Below, piece by piece: positions 18,791 through 32,304 of a stretch of 64,000 nt of DNA. Every line of letters starts with the position of its first letter. The stretch's first letter is position 1. The translations under genes and the position numbers were made by a program. The stretch comes from Sympetrum striolatum. Lineage: Eukaryota; Arthropoda; Insecta; Odonata; Libellulidae. The notes under the pieces were generated by a model. It was given only the letters and a program-made list of their open reading frames with translations. It had not been told where the DNA came from and did not search any database. The DNA is taken from the NCBI GenBank assembly GCA_947579665.1, contig OX388343.1, positions 89,136,254 through 89,200,253 of the forward strand, in the 5' to 3' direction.

Positions 18791-21700
18791 ATTACTGATG
18801 GATGTTGCTGGCTATTATACATCGTTGTATTACTCAGTTTTTGAGATTTTTCTATTTGGCAACAATTCCGTGAAGGATTTATCTAGCACCAAAGAATAAT
18901 ATCACTTTCGAGCACGAAGGTAAGGGGATGATTTTCAATGAAGCAGATTTTATTTGAATAGTGAAAAAATGTGTAATTTTCAGTATCACGTAATATAATT
19001 TAATCAATCACTAGATATATTGTTATCAGGTTAATTTTTACGATAGAATAAGTAAACGAGTGTTGGCTTTGTTTATTTATAACATCATAACGATCAAACC
19101 ATTCGGAATCTACTTTTGTTGGTCAAAATGTTTACTCAAAATTATCGTTATTTACAAGTCGTGAATTCGATTTTTTGTTCAATAACTCGTTTTCTTTCTT
19201 GTTAAGCCGTTCATTTTCTCGATTCGTCTTTATATAGATTGGAAAAAGGGCTAATTTTCTTACTTTTACATTCTACATACATATACTATAAAGTTTCAAT
19301 CGATATCCATGGCTTTATAAATAGGCTAAGAGGAAAATGTATGTTGTGTTATCATTATCTAAATAATTTTAAAACTTTTCCTAGATTCTTACATCTCACA
19401 TGCACGTGTTGTATCAGTTACCAACTATCAGCTTTAATATATTTTCTCACTGCCTTCAGGGAACAGGTAAATCTCTAACTTCATTCTCATTTCTTTTTGT
19501 TTAGCCACTAGAACTTATAAACGGAAATGCATTTTTTGTATTCGCACAATGTAGTTATCCGTGCATATTTCGTATATTCGCTTTTTTGCATTCGACGAGA
19601 AATTCTCGCTGAAGCCGTTAAAAGCATCTAGTGAAAATTTCGCTTTTTCGAAAAACAAATGCTTAAATGAAGTCGTGTTGTGTGCACGCAGTATCGGATA
19701 CAATGTCCATGGAAGTTTGAAGTAGGATCAATACGAGTAATCCTCACTCCCTCTTAACTTTAAACAGTCTGTGTGGTCTCTGAGGATGCTAAAAGAATTC
19801 TTTAAAGTCCCATTCTTATTAAAGAGAGCAAATAATTCGATGGATTCGTCGGTTTATTTTTTCCTTAATGGAAATCGCTAACAGCGTTTGTTGCGGACCA
19901 AAACTTCTGAAGATGGAAAATCGATTAATGGAAGAGTTTTTATCCCAATGAATGCGAAGCCATTGAAGGGAAAACTTCATTATCTCTTTTCAGTTATGTT
20001 TTCTCTCTTTACTTACGTTTCTTTCGATTAGATCACTTTGGATGATTTTATAGCGCAAATTACATTCCATTGATTACGGAAATTAAATAGAACTGGCAGA
20101 ATCCATAGTTTTCGCACTTTTAAATCTGTCGATTTTTAAGTTACCATCCTTGTTATTTTTTCTTTCTGTTTTATTATTTAACTTTTTAGAGTCGTCAGAT
20201 GAAAGGCTGGCTACAACCTATCTACAATCCTATCCACTGATAGTTATCAGAAGCTTTGGTGAGGGAATGAGGTTCAGTAGCTAAGATGGGAAGTAATGTA
20301 TAAAAAGCATTACTTTCTATACTAAAACAGATTAAAAATATTGTTAAATTCCGCTCAAGAGCAGCAAAATGAGTTATTGATATATTTCATAGTAATCTTA
20401 AAAGCGTGTCTTCTTTTTTATTACATAACACTACCTTGATGGTATCTTTTTTGCCGTGAGCAAGACTGAATCAAAAGTAAATGAAGCATGCATTTTTCTC
20501 TACCTATTACTGCTCCTCTACTAATAGTTTTTGTACCAAAAGGCAAGTGAAGAATGTTTCTTCGTTATGATATGGTTGTAGGAAATGAAAAAGTAAGGTA
20601 TGGAAATGTTGAAGTTTTCGAAGCTGGAATATCCCAAAGCAGATTTTCGGTGGTAAAAGAATGGATTTAGACAGAATCGTAAGATCATGAATTCGCGTAG
20701 CAGAAATTGTCGGAACTTATGGAATTTCTTAAGGAAACGGGAGTCTAGAATATTTACAAACAAAAAAGTCTATGTCTACGACTGAATAATGGACTGTAGC
20801 AACATACACGTTATTACGATAGACGTGGTTAATATATATAACAAATATGTCTAACCTATTTCTCAATGTAGTATGTACCAATTGCTTTAGGTTGGACTTA
20901 TAGTTACCATTATTCTACTTTTCATAAATGCTATCTTTTTCTATTGCCATTTAGTCTGGAAAATATTTGTGATTTAGGAATCTTTCTGTTTTTTCACCTC
21001 CATACCTTATGTTAAATTTATTTTGTTACCACAAAACATTTTCCTCTTTGGTTCTTTCTTTTGCTTATTCTTAAAATTTCTTTCGTGAAATATTTTATCA
21101 AATAGGGTTCGGTCTAAGATGTGACTTGTAAGTCTCAATCTCGTCTTTCAATAAAGCCGTTGTTATTACTACTATTACCTCTAGCGGCGACTTACAAGGT
21201 GACTACATATATGGAACATCGCCTGTGTGTATCCACAGCAGTGGCGCAGCGATGGAGGGTATAGAAGTTCAATACCGCCCCCCAAGACTCAAGTCCTATG
21301 ACTAGTTGTGCTTTTTTCTGCTGCAGAGTAAAAAAACCCCAATAATCACGCAAGTTCTACAGATACACTGCTAGTCATGTGTTTGCTTGATAAATTCAAC
21401 GAAAGCTTCGCATACCCGTAAATATAGCTCCGATTTCGGCTAAGGTGATGTTTTCGGTAGCAGAGCAGGCCTAAATAGAGCCGACATCAATATCAATGGG
21501 ACGTTACGATACGAGTGTTTCGCACAAAATGTTCAACGCGAGCACTTCTTAAGCCTATCCTTTAGTTAGATGACTCACACCATTAGATAAGATTCCCATG
21601 AGAAAAATTCGAAAGTGCTGATTTGTTTACTTCTCGCTAAAATACGAGGGAGCATTCGAGATGTAATTCGAAACTTACTCCCTGTAAACAGAGATTAATA

Positions 21701-24163
21701 TTACGTTCGAGAGTCAAAAATATTGATAAATTGCTCAGTTAGATCTTCTGCATGTGACTGTTTTAAGGGTGTGAATGCAAAGCTATACTCGTAAATAGTG
21801 CTCTTTTAAATTCACTGTGAACAGTTCGAAGGAGAGTTTTGTTTGGATTTCATAAGGTACACATGAACATCCGAAAATTCTTTTCTCAGTCCGATAATAG
21901 CTCGGGGCCTCTATCGGAAAAACTTAAGTTAATGGCTATGTGGTTTTATGTGAAATGACCATTATTAGATGCATAAATTAGGATTGACATATTTTATGGC
22001 TGTTATAGGAGGGCACATCTCATGATGAGTTTAGCGACAATTTCAAAGCTGGTTCCTTTAATATGCATTCAGGACGATTAAAAGTCTGCACAGTAGACTC
22101 TTCATTACTCGGACGATAGAAAATATACTGATCCTTATTTTATGATTACTTTTAAATATGATGTATATTTACGAAAATAATTCGATAAACGAATTTCCGT
22201 AGAAATCTGAAAAAGTATTGGAGCAACACAAGATATCAGTAAAACATAATTTTCGATGATATTATTAATAATATACCATTTTGAAAGCAAATCAGTCAGC
22301 TGAAAGGTATTGTGCGCGTAAACTACGCACATATTTATCGGAACTGTGACTTGAAATAAATTTTATAAACTGTTAAAACTATGACTTAAATTCCTCAGCT
22401 TCCTTTTCGATGCAGCTAAGTTTTACACTAGAGATAGAATACAACGAATCTCATGACTTATTCAACCATGTGGTCACGTAATGCCCCTTCAAAATTTCAA
22501 TTCCTGGAAAATTTTTGTTTTCTTTGAAAACTCAGTGCGTAAGGCGCTAGCCAATGTGGGGCATATAATGAGTGGATGTTACGTTTTATATCGATAGCAA
22601 AATATCCGTAACTAATGTTTTCCTTCTCACGCTTGGCAACCTCATGGAAGAAAGAACTTTCAAAGACTCGGAAAGATTATACCTGAAACGCTAAAAAACT
22701 TCAGCATAGAAAAAATGACTTTTTAATAGATATTGGACGTATCCAAACGAGAAATCCAAACAAAACTTATTACAAGTTTCTAATTGTTCGCTTGTGTAAA
22801 CTAATATCTTGGAAAGTTTAATAATTTGGGCACATAAGCGTTAAATTCCTCTAGTTTTCAATGCATTTTGTTTGTGAAATATCTGGCATGTACTGTAATA
22901 AGTAGAGTGCATGAATAAACTAGCCCCTGTAAGGTAGGCATTTTTTTCGTTTTCTCGGTATCGTTGGACCCATAGGCAAATCCTGGCTGCGCCGCTGATT
23001 CGCAGTAATGCGAAACTACCGTAATTAAATCTTTAACCAAGCGAAATGCCTTTAAATGTATTGCTATGACAGCTATAAACACCTTTAAGTATCTTAAAAT
23101 GTTGTATGCAGTAACTGGGATTTCAATAACTAAATTTGTCTTATAATTTTAAATTTTATGAGAGATGAAGTCACCCTGGTGTTAGAAAAATCATTTAAAA
23201 ATGATGGCTAGCTCCCAAGAATGATTTACATTTCAAAATGGAGACTGCTCTTGATCAAAATTTCATAAAGAAAAAAGAGAAGTATTTCGTTAGTTACAAA
23301 AATATTTATAATCTGTAACCATGGTGATTAAGAAGGATTTTATCTCAAAATCAGATATTAAGGATTTGCCTTTTTGTGAATTTAATCGCTTTCTCATTAC
23401 TCTCTTGTTATTCGTGTGTACTTGGTATAAGGCTGGTAAATGTATACCATAATTTTAATTAGTAATCAAAAGATGATTTGACGTTTTAAACATCTTAGCA
23501 TTGATATGAACTGACGTGTTTATAAACAGGACAGATTTCTGTGTTTGGTAAGAATGTATTTAAAAGTCGCTGAAAATCCAGAATACGATAAAATGCTAAT
23601 ACATTCCGACAAAAGGCAACAATAAAGTCTTTCTCTTGGTTACGAGCTATATTTTTAGTTTTTTTTGAAGCGTACACTATTAAAATGGATAATTTAACAA
23701 GTTTATTTCAATGAGAAAACGTTATCTGTTGAAGTTCAGAAACGATTATTAAAGTAGGCATTTAGAAGGCTTTGAATGTCACGAATGTGAAACATTAAAA
23801 TTTAAGTTGGATTAATAATTTATTTTAGAGTTTGAAGCCACGTACTTGCTATTTTTTCGATGATTTTTATCTCCTTTTAAGTTGCTTTTTGAAAAATAAT
23901 TTGTATCATAGTGTGCCTTCATTATCAGGTTATCGTAATGAATGATATTTCTTACAATATATTAATAAAATAAAAACTGAATTGTTAAATCTATTTAACT
24001 AATAAGTAACAAAAGCTCTCCGTATCACGCGTTGTTGAATAGAATAATTTTCATTTGTACTTTGGATTAAGGAGTTTGTATCATTTATCCAATTTTGATT
24101 CAGTCCTCCAGGCATCCATTTAAGTCCCTCCTTATGAATGCAACTAAAATATCAATGTGTAAT
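18791..24163. other. Intergenic DNA with small repeat fragments
   Basis: No gene is recognised. A reverse-strand DR1 fragment lies at about 20237-20297 (GGTGAGGGAATGAGGTTCAG). At about 21060-21180 (+) the sequence ends in AATAAAGCCGTTGTTATTAC plus TACTATTA, which looks like the 3' tail of a non-LTR retrotransposon. Short frames here have no recognisable domain. Confidence 0.4.
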
Positions 24164-24245
24164 AAACTACCTCACTCCTCATCTTGGTTAGAACGCTTCA
24201 TTCCTTCTTGGTATACTAAGCCGAACAAGCCTTAAATCGAAGTCT
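24164..24245 (+). repeat. Dispersed repeat family DR1, core copy
   Basis: The copy contains AACTACCTCACTCCTCATCT, a degraded GGTTAGAACGCTTCATTCC and a trailing AAGCCGAACAAGCCTTAAAT. It is 5'-truncated compared with 18590-18790. Confidence 0.6.
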
Positions 24246-25119
24246 GTAGGCTGCGGAATTGACAGACTGGCTTTTTCAAGTCAGAATTACTTAACCCTAG
24301 GATAATTATGTATACTCGCAGCTTTTATGATTGTTACGAGATAGTAAAAATGAATGTTTAAATGTTGTTTCTACAACAATCAACGGTTATTTAGTTCACT
24401 ATCTCACCACTTTGAAGCGATTTTGTACGTCACCCCATGTCGACAGCTTGCAAAGGATTCTATAAAGTTTAAATCTTGCAAATGTTATAATGGGCATTAA
24501 TGGTTATCGGGAAGATTTTCGGAAAGTTTTTGTTTTTTGTCATATATTTCCAACTGTTGCTCAATATAGGCTTTTTTCGACTTATGCACTGGGAAGTTCG
24601 GTGTTCGATTGTATCCTCTTTGAAATAAAAGTAGAATTAGCTCGTTGTTCAGGTTCAGCCAGATCCTTTTTCAAGTATGAGCCATAATTGGTATTCACCC
24701 CTCTGCTCGAAAACCCCTGCATTCAATCGAGGGTACTCTCGAGTTGGAGATTTATCGATTGTGTCGTTTGATTTAAATCAGTGGTAGGATATAAATGAAG
24801 CTCAGACAAAAGATTTTTAAAGGGTTCCGAAATACTGAATGCATAAACTTACCCAATTCTTCGGGACGAATCTTCCATGGCTGGCTTTGGAAGCATATCA
24901 CATATTTCGCTATCTAGACGAACCTTTGGTATTATTTTCTCAAAGCGATCTCTAATTTTAATTAATTTAAAATGTATAGTGAGTGAGATAGTTTGTCCTT
25001 TCTTCCCTCACGAAGCCAGAATGCTGTTACATCACATGACAATCACATGACAATCCTATGAATTACACCTTTTTAAGTAAATAATAAAATCAGTCAAAGA
25101 AGCTTTAAGATTTATTTGA

Positions 25120-25507
25120 ACGGCGACCGGTTTCAGACTGTAAGTCCATCTTCAGGCACCTTTTTCTTTCGAATTACTTTTTTAAGGTTCAATATCTTGA
25201 AACCTTAGTAGTTTTCATGTCGTCACAAGTATGAACAAGACAGGGACAAAAGTCGATGAAAGATACATTATTCTCTATTCTGTACCAAAACTATTTGAAA
25301 GACGTTCAATTCATCAAGATATTGTATATGAAAAATGTAACAAGAAATTTGCAATTTATCAAGAAAATCCTCTATCCTATTGATAAATGAGCAATACATT
25401 ATTCATTAAAACCTTTCAATACTAAACTTGTTCAAGTCCACAAATAAAAATACTCTGGTTAAGCAGTTTCGGCATAAAACTATGCCATCATCAGAACTGT
25501 TCTGATG
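25120..25507 (-). mobile_element. Transposon remnant with two hammerhead-like stem-loop motifs
   Basis: On the minus strand, CTGAAGATGG-stem-GAAACCGGTC spans 25155-25125, and CTGATGATGGCATA-GTTT-TATGCCGAAAC spans 25494-25466. Blocks of the form CTGANGATGG, hairpin, GAAAC are common at the ends of Penelope-like and related elements, some of which encode hammerhead ribozymes. The second motif lies beside a 19-bp palindrome (25489-25507). The element class is an inference; no coding region is seen. Confidence 0.4.
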
Positions 25508-25521
25508 TATTTTGATTGTAT

Positions 25522-26280
25522 TCTATGTCTATGTCTATGTAAGAACCCTGCAAGCCGCCTTTCGGCGTGTGGCAGGGGGTGCAAGCACCTTGACTCTATT
25601 TTCCTAAACGGTTGCTTTCGCGTATACTTCGCGGAAAAAATGAATTTTTGAAACGATTCGTTTTAGCATCTATTTCCCTAATCTTTCGGGCAGTATCAGC
25701 ACGGCCCATATAACAGGGGGGTCGCATTATATCGGTTACATAATCTGAAAACGTAATTTCTCTGAACTTATTTAATAGATTTATCCTTTGAATTTTTCTT
25801 CTATCTTCTAATGATTCCCATCCCGCATCCTGTAACATCTGAGTGACACTCGCTGTTTTATCGTAGCAATTCTTTACAAATCGTATCGCCTTCCGTTGTA
25901 CTTTTTCTAAATCCCGAATATGACATTTCTCGGCGGGGTCCCATACACTACATGCATACTCAAGGTGAGGCCTAACTAACGCTAAGTAACATCGCTCGCG
26001 AACCTTTTCTTCGCTCCTACCGACTATTCTTTTAACGAAGCCGAGTTTCTAAAGTGCTTTTCCACATATATTTCGGATGTGGGCACTCCATGATAGATTA
26101 TTCGTGAGAGTTACTCCAAGATACTTTACCGATTCTACTGACATTAGGTTTACCCCTCGGAGACTATAAGAATAATCATTTATTATAGATTTACTTTCGA
26201 AGAAGTTAAAGTATTCTGATTTTGTATTAAAAAGTTTTAATCGATATGGAGTTCCATCACATCTCCTTGTACAATGTTCA
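25522..26280 (-). mobile_element. 5'-truncated CR1/jockey-like LINE, copy 1
   Basis: Minus-strand reading gives WESLEDRRKIQR, LLNKFREITFS, MRPPCYMGRADTARKIRE, the C-terminal part of a non-LTR reverse transcriptase protein; frameshifts break it upstream. The 3' UTR has a perfect CGCC-GAAA-GGCG hairpin (25556-25567) and a (CATAGA)n-type tail at 25523-25541. It extends about 250 bp further upstream in the element than copy 2. It is an inactive fragment. Confidence 0.85.
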
Positions 26281-27889
26281 TTTTAATTCATTATTCATCA
26301 AGGCACAGAAGCTTTTGTCGTTTGCTGATATCCAATCTGAAAAAATTGTAAATCCAATTTATGGGATTTAATACTAAAGTGATAAGCAGACTGAAATGGT
26401 GGAGAAGCACAGACGTAGAGATTGGGTAGCCACGATTTAAACTAGTGGTGCTTACGTCCGATTTTCCGCTGTTCTCAGAGATGGATAAATTTTCATCCCC
26501 CAGAATCTCATTCGGGATCTCGGAAGGGGAAATCTCTCGAATGAGTCCCCGGCTTGATCGTCGGGTGCTCCTCGGGTCAGCCTCGAGGCTTCCCCTCAAA
26601 GCCTTGGAGGAGTGGCTTTTGTCCTTAACGTTATGCGGCCCGCAAAGCATACCTCTCGGCCACATGCATACATTTAGGGGCTCCTGAATAAGTCACGCAC
26701 CTGCCATTGTCTCCCGTGCCTCATTAACTCCTTGCAGATATTTAATTAATTCCCCTCCGGCCCTATCAACGCGTAACCGAGTGTATCTCGTACCGTTCTT
26801 TGAATATTGATATCGACACGAGTCAAGGTTGTGTCGCCATAATTGGGTTAACTTTTGAATTCCGGAAACTTTAATTTCGCTCAAAGCGCGAACTTGGTTA
26901 CGAATGGATAGCGTATTAACCATTTTCCAACCAAGGAAATTATAATATTGAAAACATTATTTTGAATTTCCTTCTCAAGTATAAACATATTTCACTATAT
27001 CCTCAATTTATCTTCATATTCATATTTGAATTTTCTTCTTTTTCTATAGATCTTATACTTATATTCTGTATTTCATTTGAATGGTTGTCTTTGTTTTCGG
27101 AATTTATCTCACCACTTTTCTGAAGGTATTTTTGGCAGTGTGTTTTTTTATTTTTCAATCATCTAACTTGCCAAGATTTTTCCCTCACCATCTTTTTTCA
27201 TGAGTTTTCATGAATATTGTGTTAATGTTGTTAATACATACGTGGTCAGTTGGACTATAAGTCCACCTGAGCCTAACCTCGCCAATAAGGTGATTATTTA
27301 TCTATCTCTTTCGTTGTTTAACCTGTATGTATATTCAGTCCAACTTCGTCTATTCAATTTCGAATGGCTCGAATCTTCAAGTATCCAAATTCGTAAGTAG
27401 CCGTAGACAAACACAAGAGTATCTTGCGAACATCATAGTAAATCCCAATGTTTGTACGTGTGATCAATTAGGATGTGACTGTAATTACGATCTACTAGTA
27501 GTTTTTATCAAATGCTTAGGAGACCGTTAAATTAAATACGGTGGTTTTGTCAAAACCAAAGATTCCTATTTTTAACTGTTATGGAAACTTAAACAAATCT
27601 GAAATGCCAAAAGTATGCCTAGGTGCTGAAGGTTTGAACTGAAGTATCGATAGTAAATAAACGGAGCCAGTTAATACAGTTGTGATTCCGAGTGTCAGCA
27701 GCTCAAAACAATGTTCGATGCCCGAATAGTTTGTCAACAGATGCATGATCTTTCATTGATTGAAGATATAAATTGTTCTACTCTTTCTTATGAAATGCCA
27801 GATACTTGTACATTGAATGATAAAGAGACGCGCGTTGCGTTTAGATAATACTTTGCTTTGACGTGGTACTGGTTGATTATTTATAGTGG
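26281..27889. other. Intergenic DNA with a GC-richer island
   Basis: The interval 26440-26920 is GC-richer than its flanks and carries overlapping frames of 80-124 residues on both strands. None shows a recognisable domain. Nothing else was identified to 27889. Confidence 0.35.
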
Positions 27890-27968
27890 CATCCTGGCTC
27901 AGTGAGGGAAGCGGAACTACCTCATTCCTCATCTCGTCTAGTATGCCCCATTTCCTCTTAGTTGGAGT
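27890..27968 (+). repeat. Dispersed repeat family DR1, core copy
   Basis: GTGAGGGAAGCGGAACTACC followed by TCATTCCTCATCTCGTCTAG and CCCCATTTCCTC matches the DR1 core with several substitutions. Confidence 0.6.
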
Positions 27969-28395
27969 AGTTGGAGATTCAATATTCCTTCGAGCCGATG
28001 AATTTACTGACATTTAGAATGAATTTATAGTTTATTGAAGCCCAAAAATATAAACTTGCTGAGCTTTTACCATTCTATTTTACTATCGTTGAAGCCAACG
28101 ATCTTTCTACAGTAATTTCTGATTTAACGTAACTTCAATGAATAATATATGCTGATTTGTAAGCATTCATAATATACTCGTAATAGCATGCATGTATTAC
28201 ACTAGCATGACACATTCACCGTCATGTGCTCCTCAGAGCTTTTCCTAGCTTACGGTAGAGGCTCTAGGATTTACGTGCAGAATGGTGTGCAGACCGCATC
28301 ACGTTTTTTAATTTATATTTCGAGCGAGTTCCATTTCAGAGAGGGTTACACTGAAATTGGGAAGGATTGGCCGAATAATGTAGGGATGTTGCGAA

Positions 28396-28426
28396 TATAA
28401 AAGAGCGGATCTTGGTATCACATACT
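28396..28426 (+). promoter_or_regulatory. Weak TATA-box candidate upstream of a 105-codon frame
   Basis: TATAAAAG is at 28396-28403, and an open frame 28450-28767 starts 47 bp after it. The frame encodes a hydrophobic Leu/Phe/Ser-rich peptide with no recognised domain, and there is no good initiator. Chance association is quite possible. Confidence 0.15.
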
Positions 28427-28826
28427 GAGGGAAGTAATAGACGCGAGGGATGCTTGTAAAGATGCGGAGAATGGCTCGTCTTCTGCCGCTTCTCTCACTT
28501 GGCCATAAGACTCTTCCGGTACCAAAACTTTCGACCCATTTATCTCCGACTTCCTCCTCTCTCAGAATGCTTCTTCTGGAAGTTTCTCATCCTCTTTACA
28601 TACAATTTCCAAATTCTCTCGCTTTATTCTCTCCTCCATTTTTTACGTTTTTCCTTTATTCTTTCTTTCATCGCCTAACGCCTTTTTTTCTAAAAGATAC
28701 GAACTTCTTCTCGGCAATCTGGGGCTTACTTTTAAGGCTTCTCGACCAATCCATCTTTTCAGGGTGACGTTATGAAGTGGTGCATGATTTTTTTCTCTCT
28801 GAGGGTTTTGAATCATAGTTATCATA

Positions 28827-29282
28827 CTGTTTATTTTGCTCTCCTTTCCTATTCGTTTGGTTGCTATGCAGGTTGTTTTTCCATAGAGTATTATTTCCCT
28901 CCATTTCTTGGTACATTTTTCAAGGATCTATGGAAATCGACTTTTGGTTCGTGAAAAGAGGAAATAGCAATTTAAATTTACGCAGTTATTTCGAAAACCA
29001 CCGTTGGAGTATGGCAGGAGGTGAATTAACGCCAGCATCCATATCGAGCCCAACCTTTTACTTTTTGTAACAGACTACGGGAGGTGCGCCCAGAAGTAGT
29101 TACCTCCTCATCTACCGGTACTTTCTTGTAACGCTTTGTTGAATTGTTCTTAGAAATAATACTGCATAGTTATTTAATAGAATAATAAAGTATCTAAGGA
29201 TTTAATTCGTAGTTATTACTTTGTTTATTTTTCTCTCATTTACTAATAATTCGGTTGCTATGCAGGTTATTTATTCGTAGAG
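28827..29282 (+). repeat. Short direct duplication about 390 bp apart
   Basis: GGTTGCTATGCAGGTT occurs at about 28858 and 29262, inside about 60 bp of similar sequence (TGTTTATTTT, CTCTC, ATTCG before it; a TAGAG after it) at 28827-28890 and 29220-29282. No function is apparent. Confidence 0.5.
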
Positions 29283-32090
29283 AATCTACTTTGAAAGTAG
29301 CTACATTCTAACGATTACATCTCACCATGTACTTCTTCACAGAGTTCTGAATTGTCGAATTTTCAGAATAAAATAGGCGTCTCTCATTGGACTGAAGTAT
29401 TTCGACTTAAGATACGGTAAAAGGTAAACGTCCTTATTATTTTGGCGACGCTCCTCGATTTAATCCCACTTATGCTTACCTAGGGAATCATGAAAGTTCT
29501 CAGAAAATGCTGATTGTTGTTCACAAAAACCCGTTCCAACATCTCATATTTGCGAGCGTGAGCTTGCTGACATCGTTCATCATTAGATCCGTGCAACGAT
29601 TCCGCGAAACATTGCGCCTCATAATTGCAGTTTGAAACTACTTCAGATGCGGAGAGGCTTGATTGCGGGAAACTTTTCCCTCGTTAATTCCTATGTTGTG
29701 GTTACAGTCAACCAGATGCTGGCCATTTTTGCACCAAACTTAATCCAGTTGAGTACACTCGGAGTACAATTAAGGTGCTAAGTACTATTTGCATTGCAAA
29801 GTACTATCAAAGAATTAAATCTCATAAATGTTTGGTAATATACGACAAAACGTTACAAGTATTTGCAACTGAAGACCTGCATTACTTAAGAAATAAGTCA
29901 ATACTCCAACTATAGTCAAAAATCACCTTCTAATTTGTTAATTAATGTATATACTTTATAACGAAGGTGTGTATCTTCTCTTTTAACCTAAACTCTAGAG
30001 ATGGCCTATTCCCTAAATATAGCTCATTGCTAACTTTTGTTAGCCTTTTTTAAAGTTATGCTTTTTTATAATCCAAGATTCACTGTTTTAGACGTTTGGT
30101 CATTCAAAAGGCTCTTCTTAAGATGTGCACATACAGTTCCCTTTTGTTGTAACGTACCTAACTAATTTTTTTCCTGATTTAATGCGGTAATTAAGATCCT
30201 TTTATATTGACCACCCTTTCCACTATGTACTCTATATCGTAACAACCATGCGGTGATTTCAAATGAAAGGTGAGGTTGGGGCGGACCTTATTGGAAATTA
30301 GTTATAATTACGATGCAGTTACAAGTCCTTTTCATGTCGTATTATCATACTTAAAGTCGATTTTTTCAACTATATACTAGGCTGCAAAATGCGAACGTAT
30401 CTTATGACTTAGATAAGAACACGGTCCTATTAATGAAACTATTATTTTTCTTTTTTTAGTCATTTTAAGCACTAAAAAAATTCATAGAAACTTAAGAAAT
30501 CGCTGTGTAAATTATTTTTAAAAAGTCTCATCTTTTCATTTCTTTACGATGTAAAATGATTGATGAATTTTGAATTGAAATGGAATCTCAGATGTCTAAA
30601 AAATAGTGCCAGGAAGTGTAAATGAAGAGTGAAATAGAGACCATGAGGATATGCTGCAAAACCATCCCAGCAAAACCTTTATTTCGGAAATATTGATGAA
30701 TTAATGATTTTATCACGCATTGCATTTTCAAGTCGAGCTTGGTCGATTGTTTTGCAGGAATGTGCAAATCAGATTCAAAAGTTTTTTTTCGAAGCCTCAT
30801 GACAATGAAATTTAAGAAATGTTCCTTCTACATTTCTGCGAGCGGCCTTTAACGGGTATTAGTATTGTGTCGAAAATTATAAAACAACTCAATGGCAACC
30901 GCTAAAGAATATTTCCTTGGTAACCGTAAAATAAATACACAACTTTTAAAGTTGCATTTTGTAACGTACATGTATCTTTTGCCCCGTAAAACGAGTTATG
31001 GAGCAATTTTTTGAAAATCGTGAAATTTCGAGGTAAAACTGACGGTCGGTGACCTTTAGCAAGACAGGATGGCAGTGAGGATGATAAATCGTCTTCGAAA
31101 TCCTAGGACGAATTTTCGCAGCAAAACTTCCATAAAGGGCGTAGAAGAGGGATGACTTATGTCTGGCGATGGAATCTCTTGAAAGTTCCCTCATCCTTTT
31201 TCGCCTTCCTATCTTATTTAGAGGGGAACCAATTGGTAGCCAAGCACTTCGCTCGAGTTTAGGTAGAAGGCCTTCAGGCGTACATAATTCCAGCAAAGCT
31301 TTGTCGTGCCTTTAACGCTTTACAAAGAGTTCATAAATTAGGTGTCTCGGGTCAATTAGGTCCTCAACTCTTGCGGCCTTATTGGAATGCACAATTTGAA
31401 AGAAATGTAAATTTTAAAATGTTATCAATTATCGAATGTTTGGATTATATGTCTCGTGTAATTTTTATACCTAGCGGAATGTTCTCTTTATATTTATCTA
31501 AATCCAGTCATGTATTCATTTAAATTAAAGAATAGTTTAGAAGCAAAAAGATTGTAATTTCATTAACAATTCACTTAAAGATTTCAATGTAAGGATAGTT
31601 TGAAAACTGGAAGGTGTTGTGAAAGCTTGGCACTTCGATTCTTTAAATATAAAACATTTAAAATATACCAATATTAAATGTTCATATGTTTTACCCCAGT
31701 GTGTATTCTGTCCGTAAAACATAAGTTGCAATCGTATGTGCTTGCATTGTGAAAGGCTTAACGTTTTCCCTGTATTTGTGATGCATGTAGAACTTAACAT
31801 AAGGGTTTATTTTATCAGTTATCAGGAAAGGAAAAATTCTAAATTTCACCACTCATAGGGAAATATTGTTTTTTTAATTACAGAATACTTGAAGCTATCA
31901 CGTGGAATACTACGTCAAATATAAACATTGGTGAAAAAATATTATCAGCTTAAAAATCCAGATCTAGGAAAAATAGTCAAAATGTAAACTACTCATTACA
32001 TTGATTCGCATGTTAAGAATGGACTTATAGTCCTGCGGAAACATTGTTACTATGCATATCCGTACCAAAAACTGCTACAGTACGATATTC
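29283..32090. other. Intergenic DNA, no gene recognised
   Basis: AT-rich sequence. A 116-codon minus-strand frame at 30946-31296 has basic, unstructured composition and no domain that I recognise. No repeats or RNA genes were seen. Confidence 0.35.
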
Positions 32091-32241
32091 AATTAGGGGT
32101 TTAAAATCTTCTATAGCCGTTTTTGTAGGCGTTCCTCTTCTCATTCCCCAGTATTCCGAAGAAACAAGACAGGAAACCGCTTTTTTGGGAGCAATCAATG
32201 CCTATTTCGAATGTGATGCATTCTTCATCAGGAGTAATTAG
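32091..32241 (+). mobile_element. Inverted-repeat MITE family M2, rearranged copy
   Basis: It begins AGGGGTTTAAAATCTTC and GCCGTTTTTGTAGGCGTTCC, matching the reverse complement of 47161-47203. Its inner part (TTTCGAATGTGATGCATTC, TTCATCA) lies in the opposite relative orientation to the copy at 47006-47203, so the element is a mosaic or has an inverted segment. Confidence 0.6.
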
Positions 32242-32304
32242 ATATGCGGTAATAGATAAATAGATTTTTCCAATTCTAATTACAGCAATATAGCGTTTGG
32301 TTAG

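Noticed and set aside
21236..23000. Shared GGCGCAGC words at 21242 and 22988 (minus) as a repeat family
   Set aside because: Only about 10 bp are shared; not enough to call a family from this window.
26291..26687. 124-codon minus and 80-codon plus frames
   Set aside because: Mutually overlapping, no recognised motif, no splice or promoter context.
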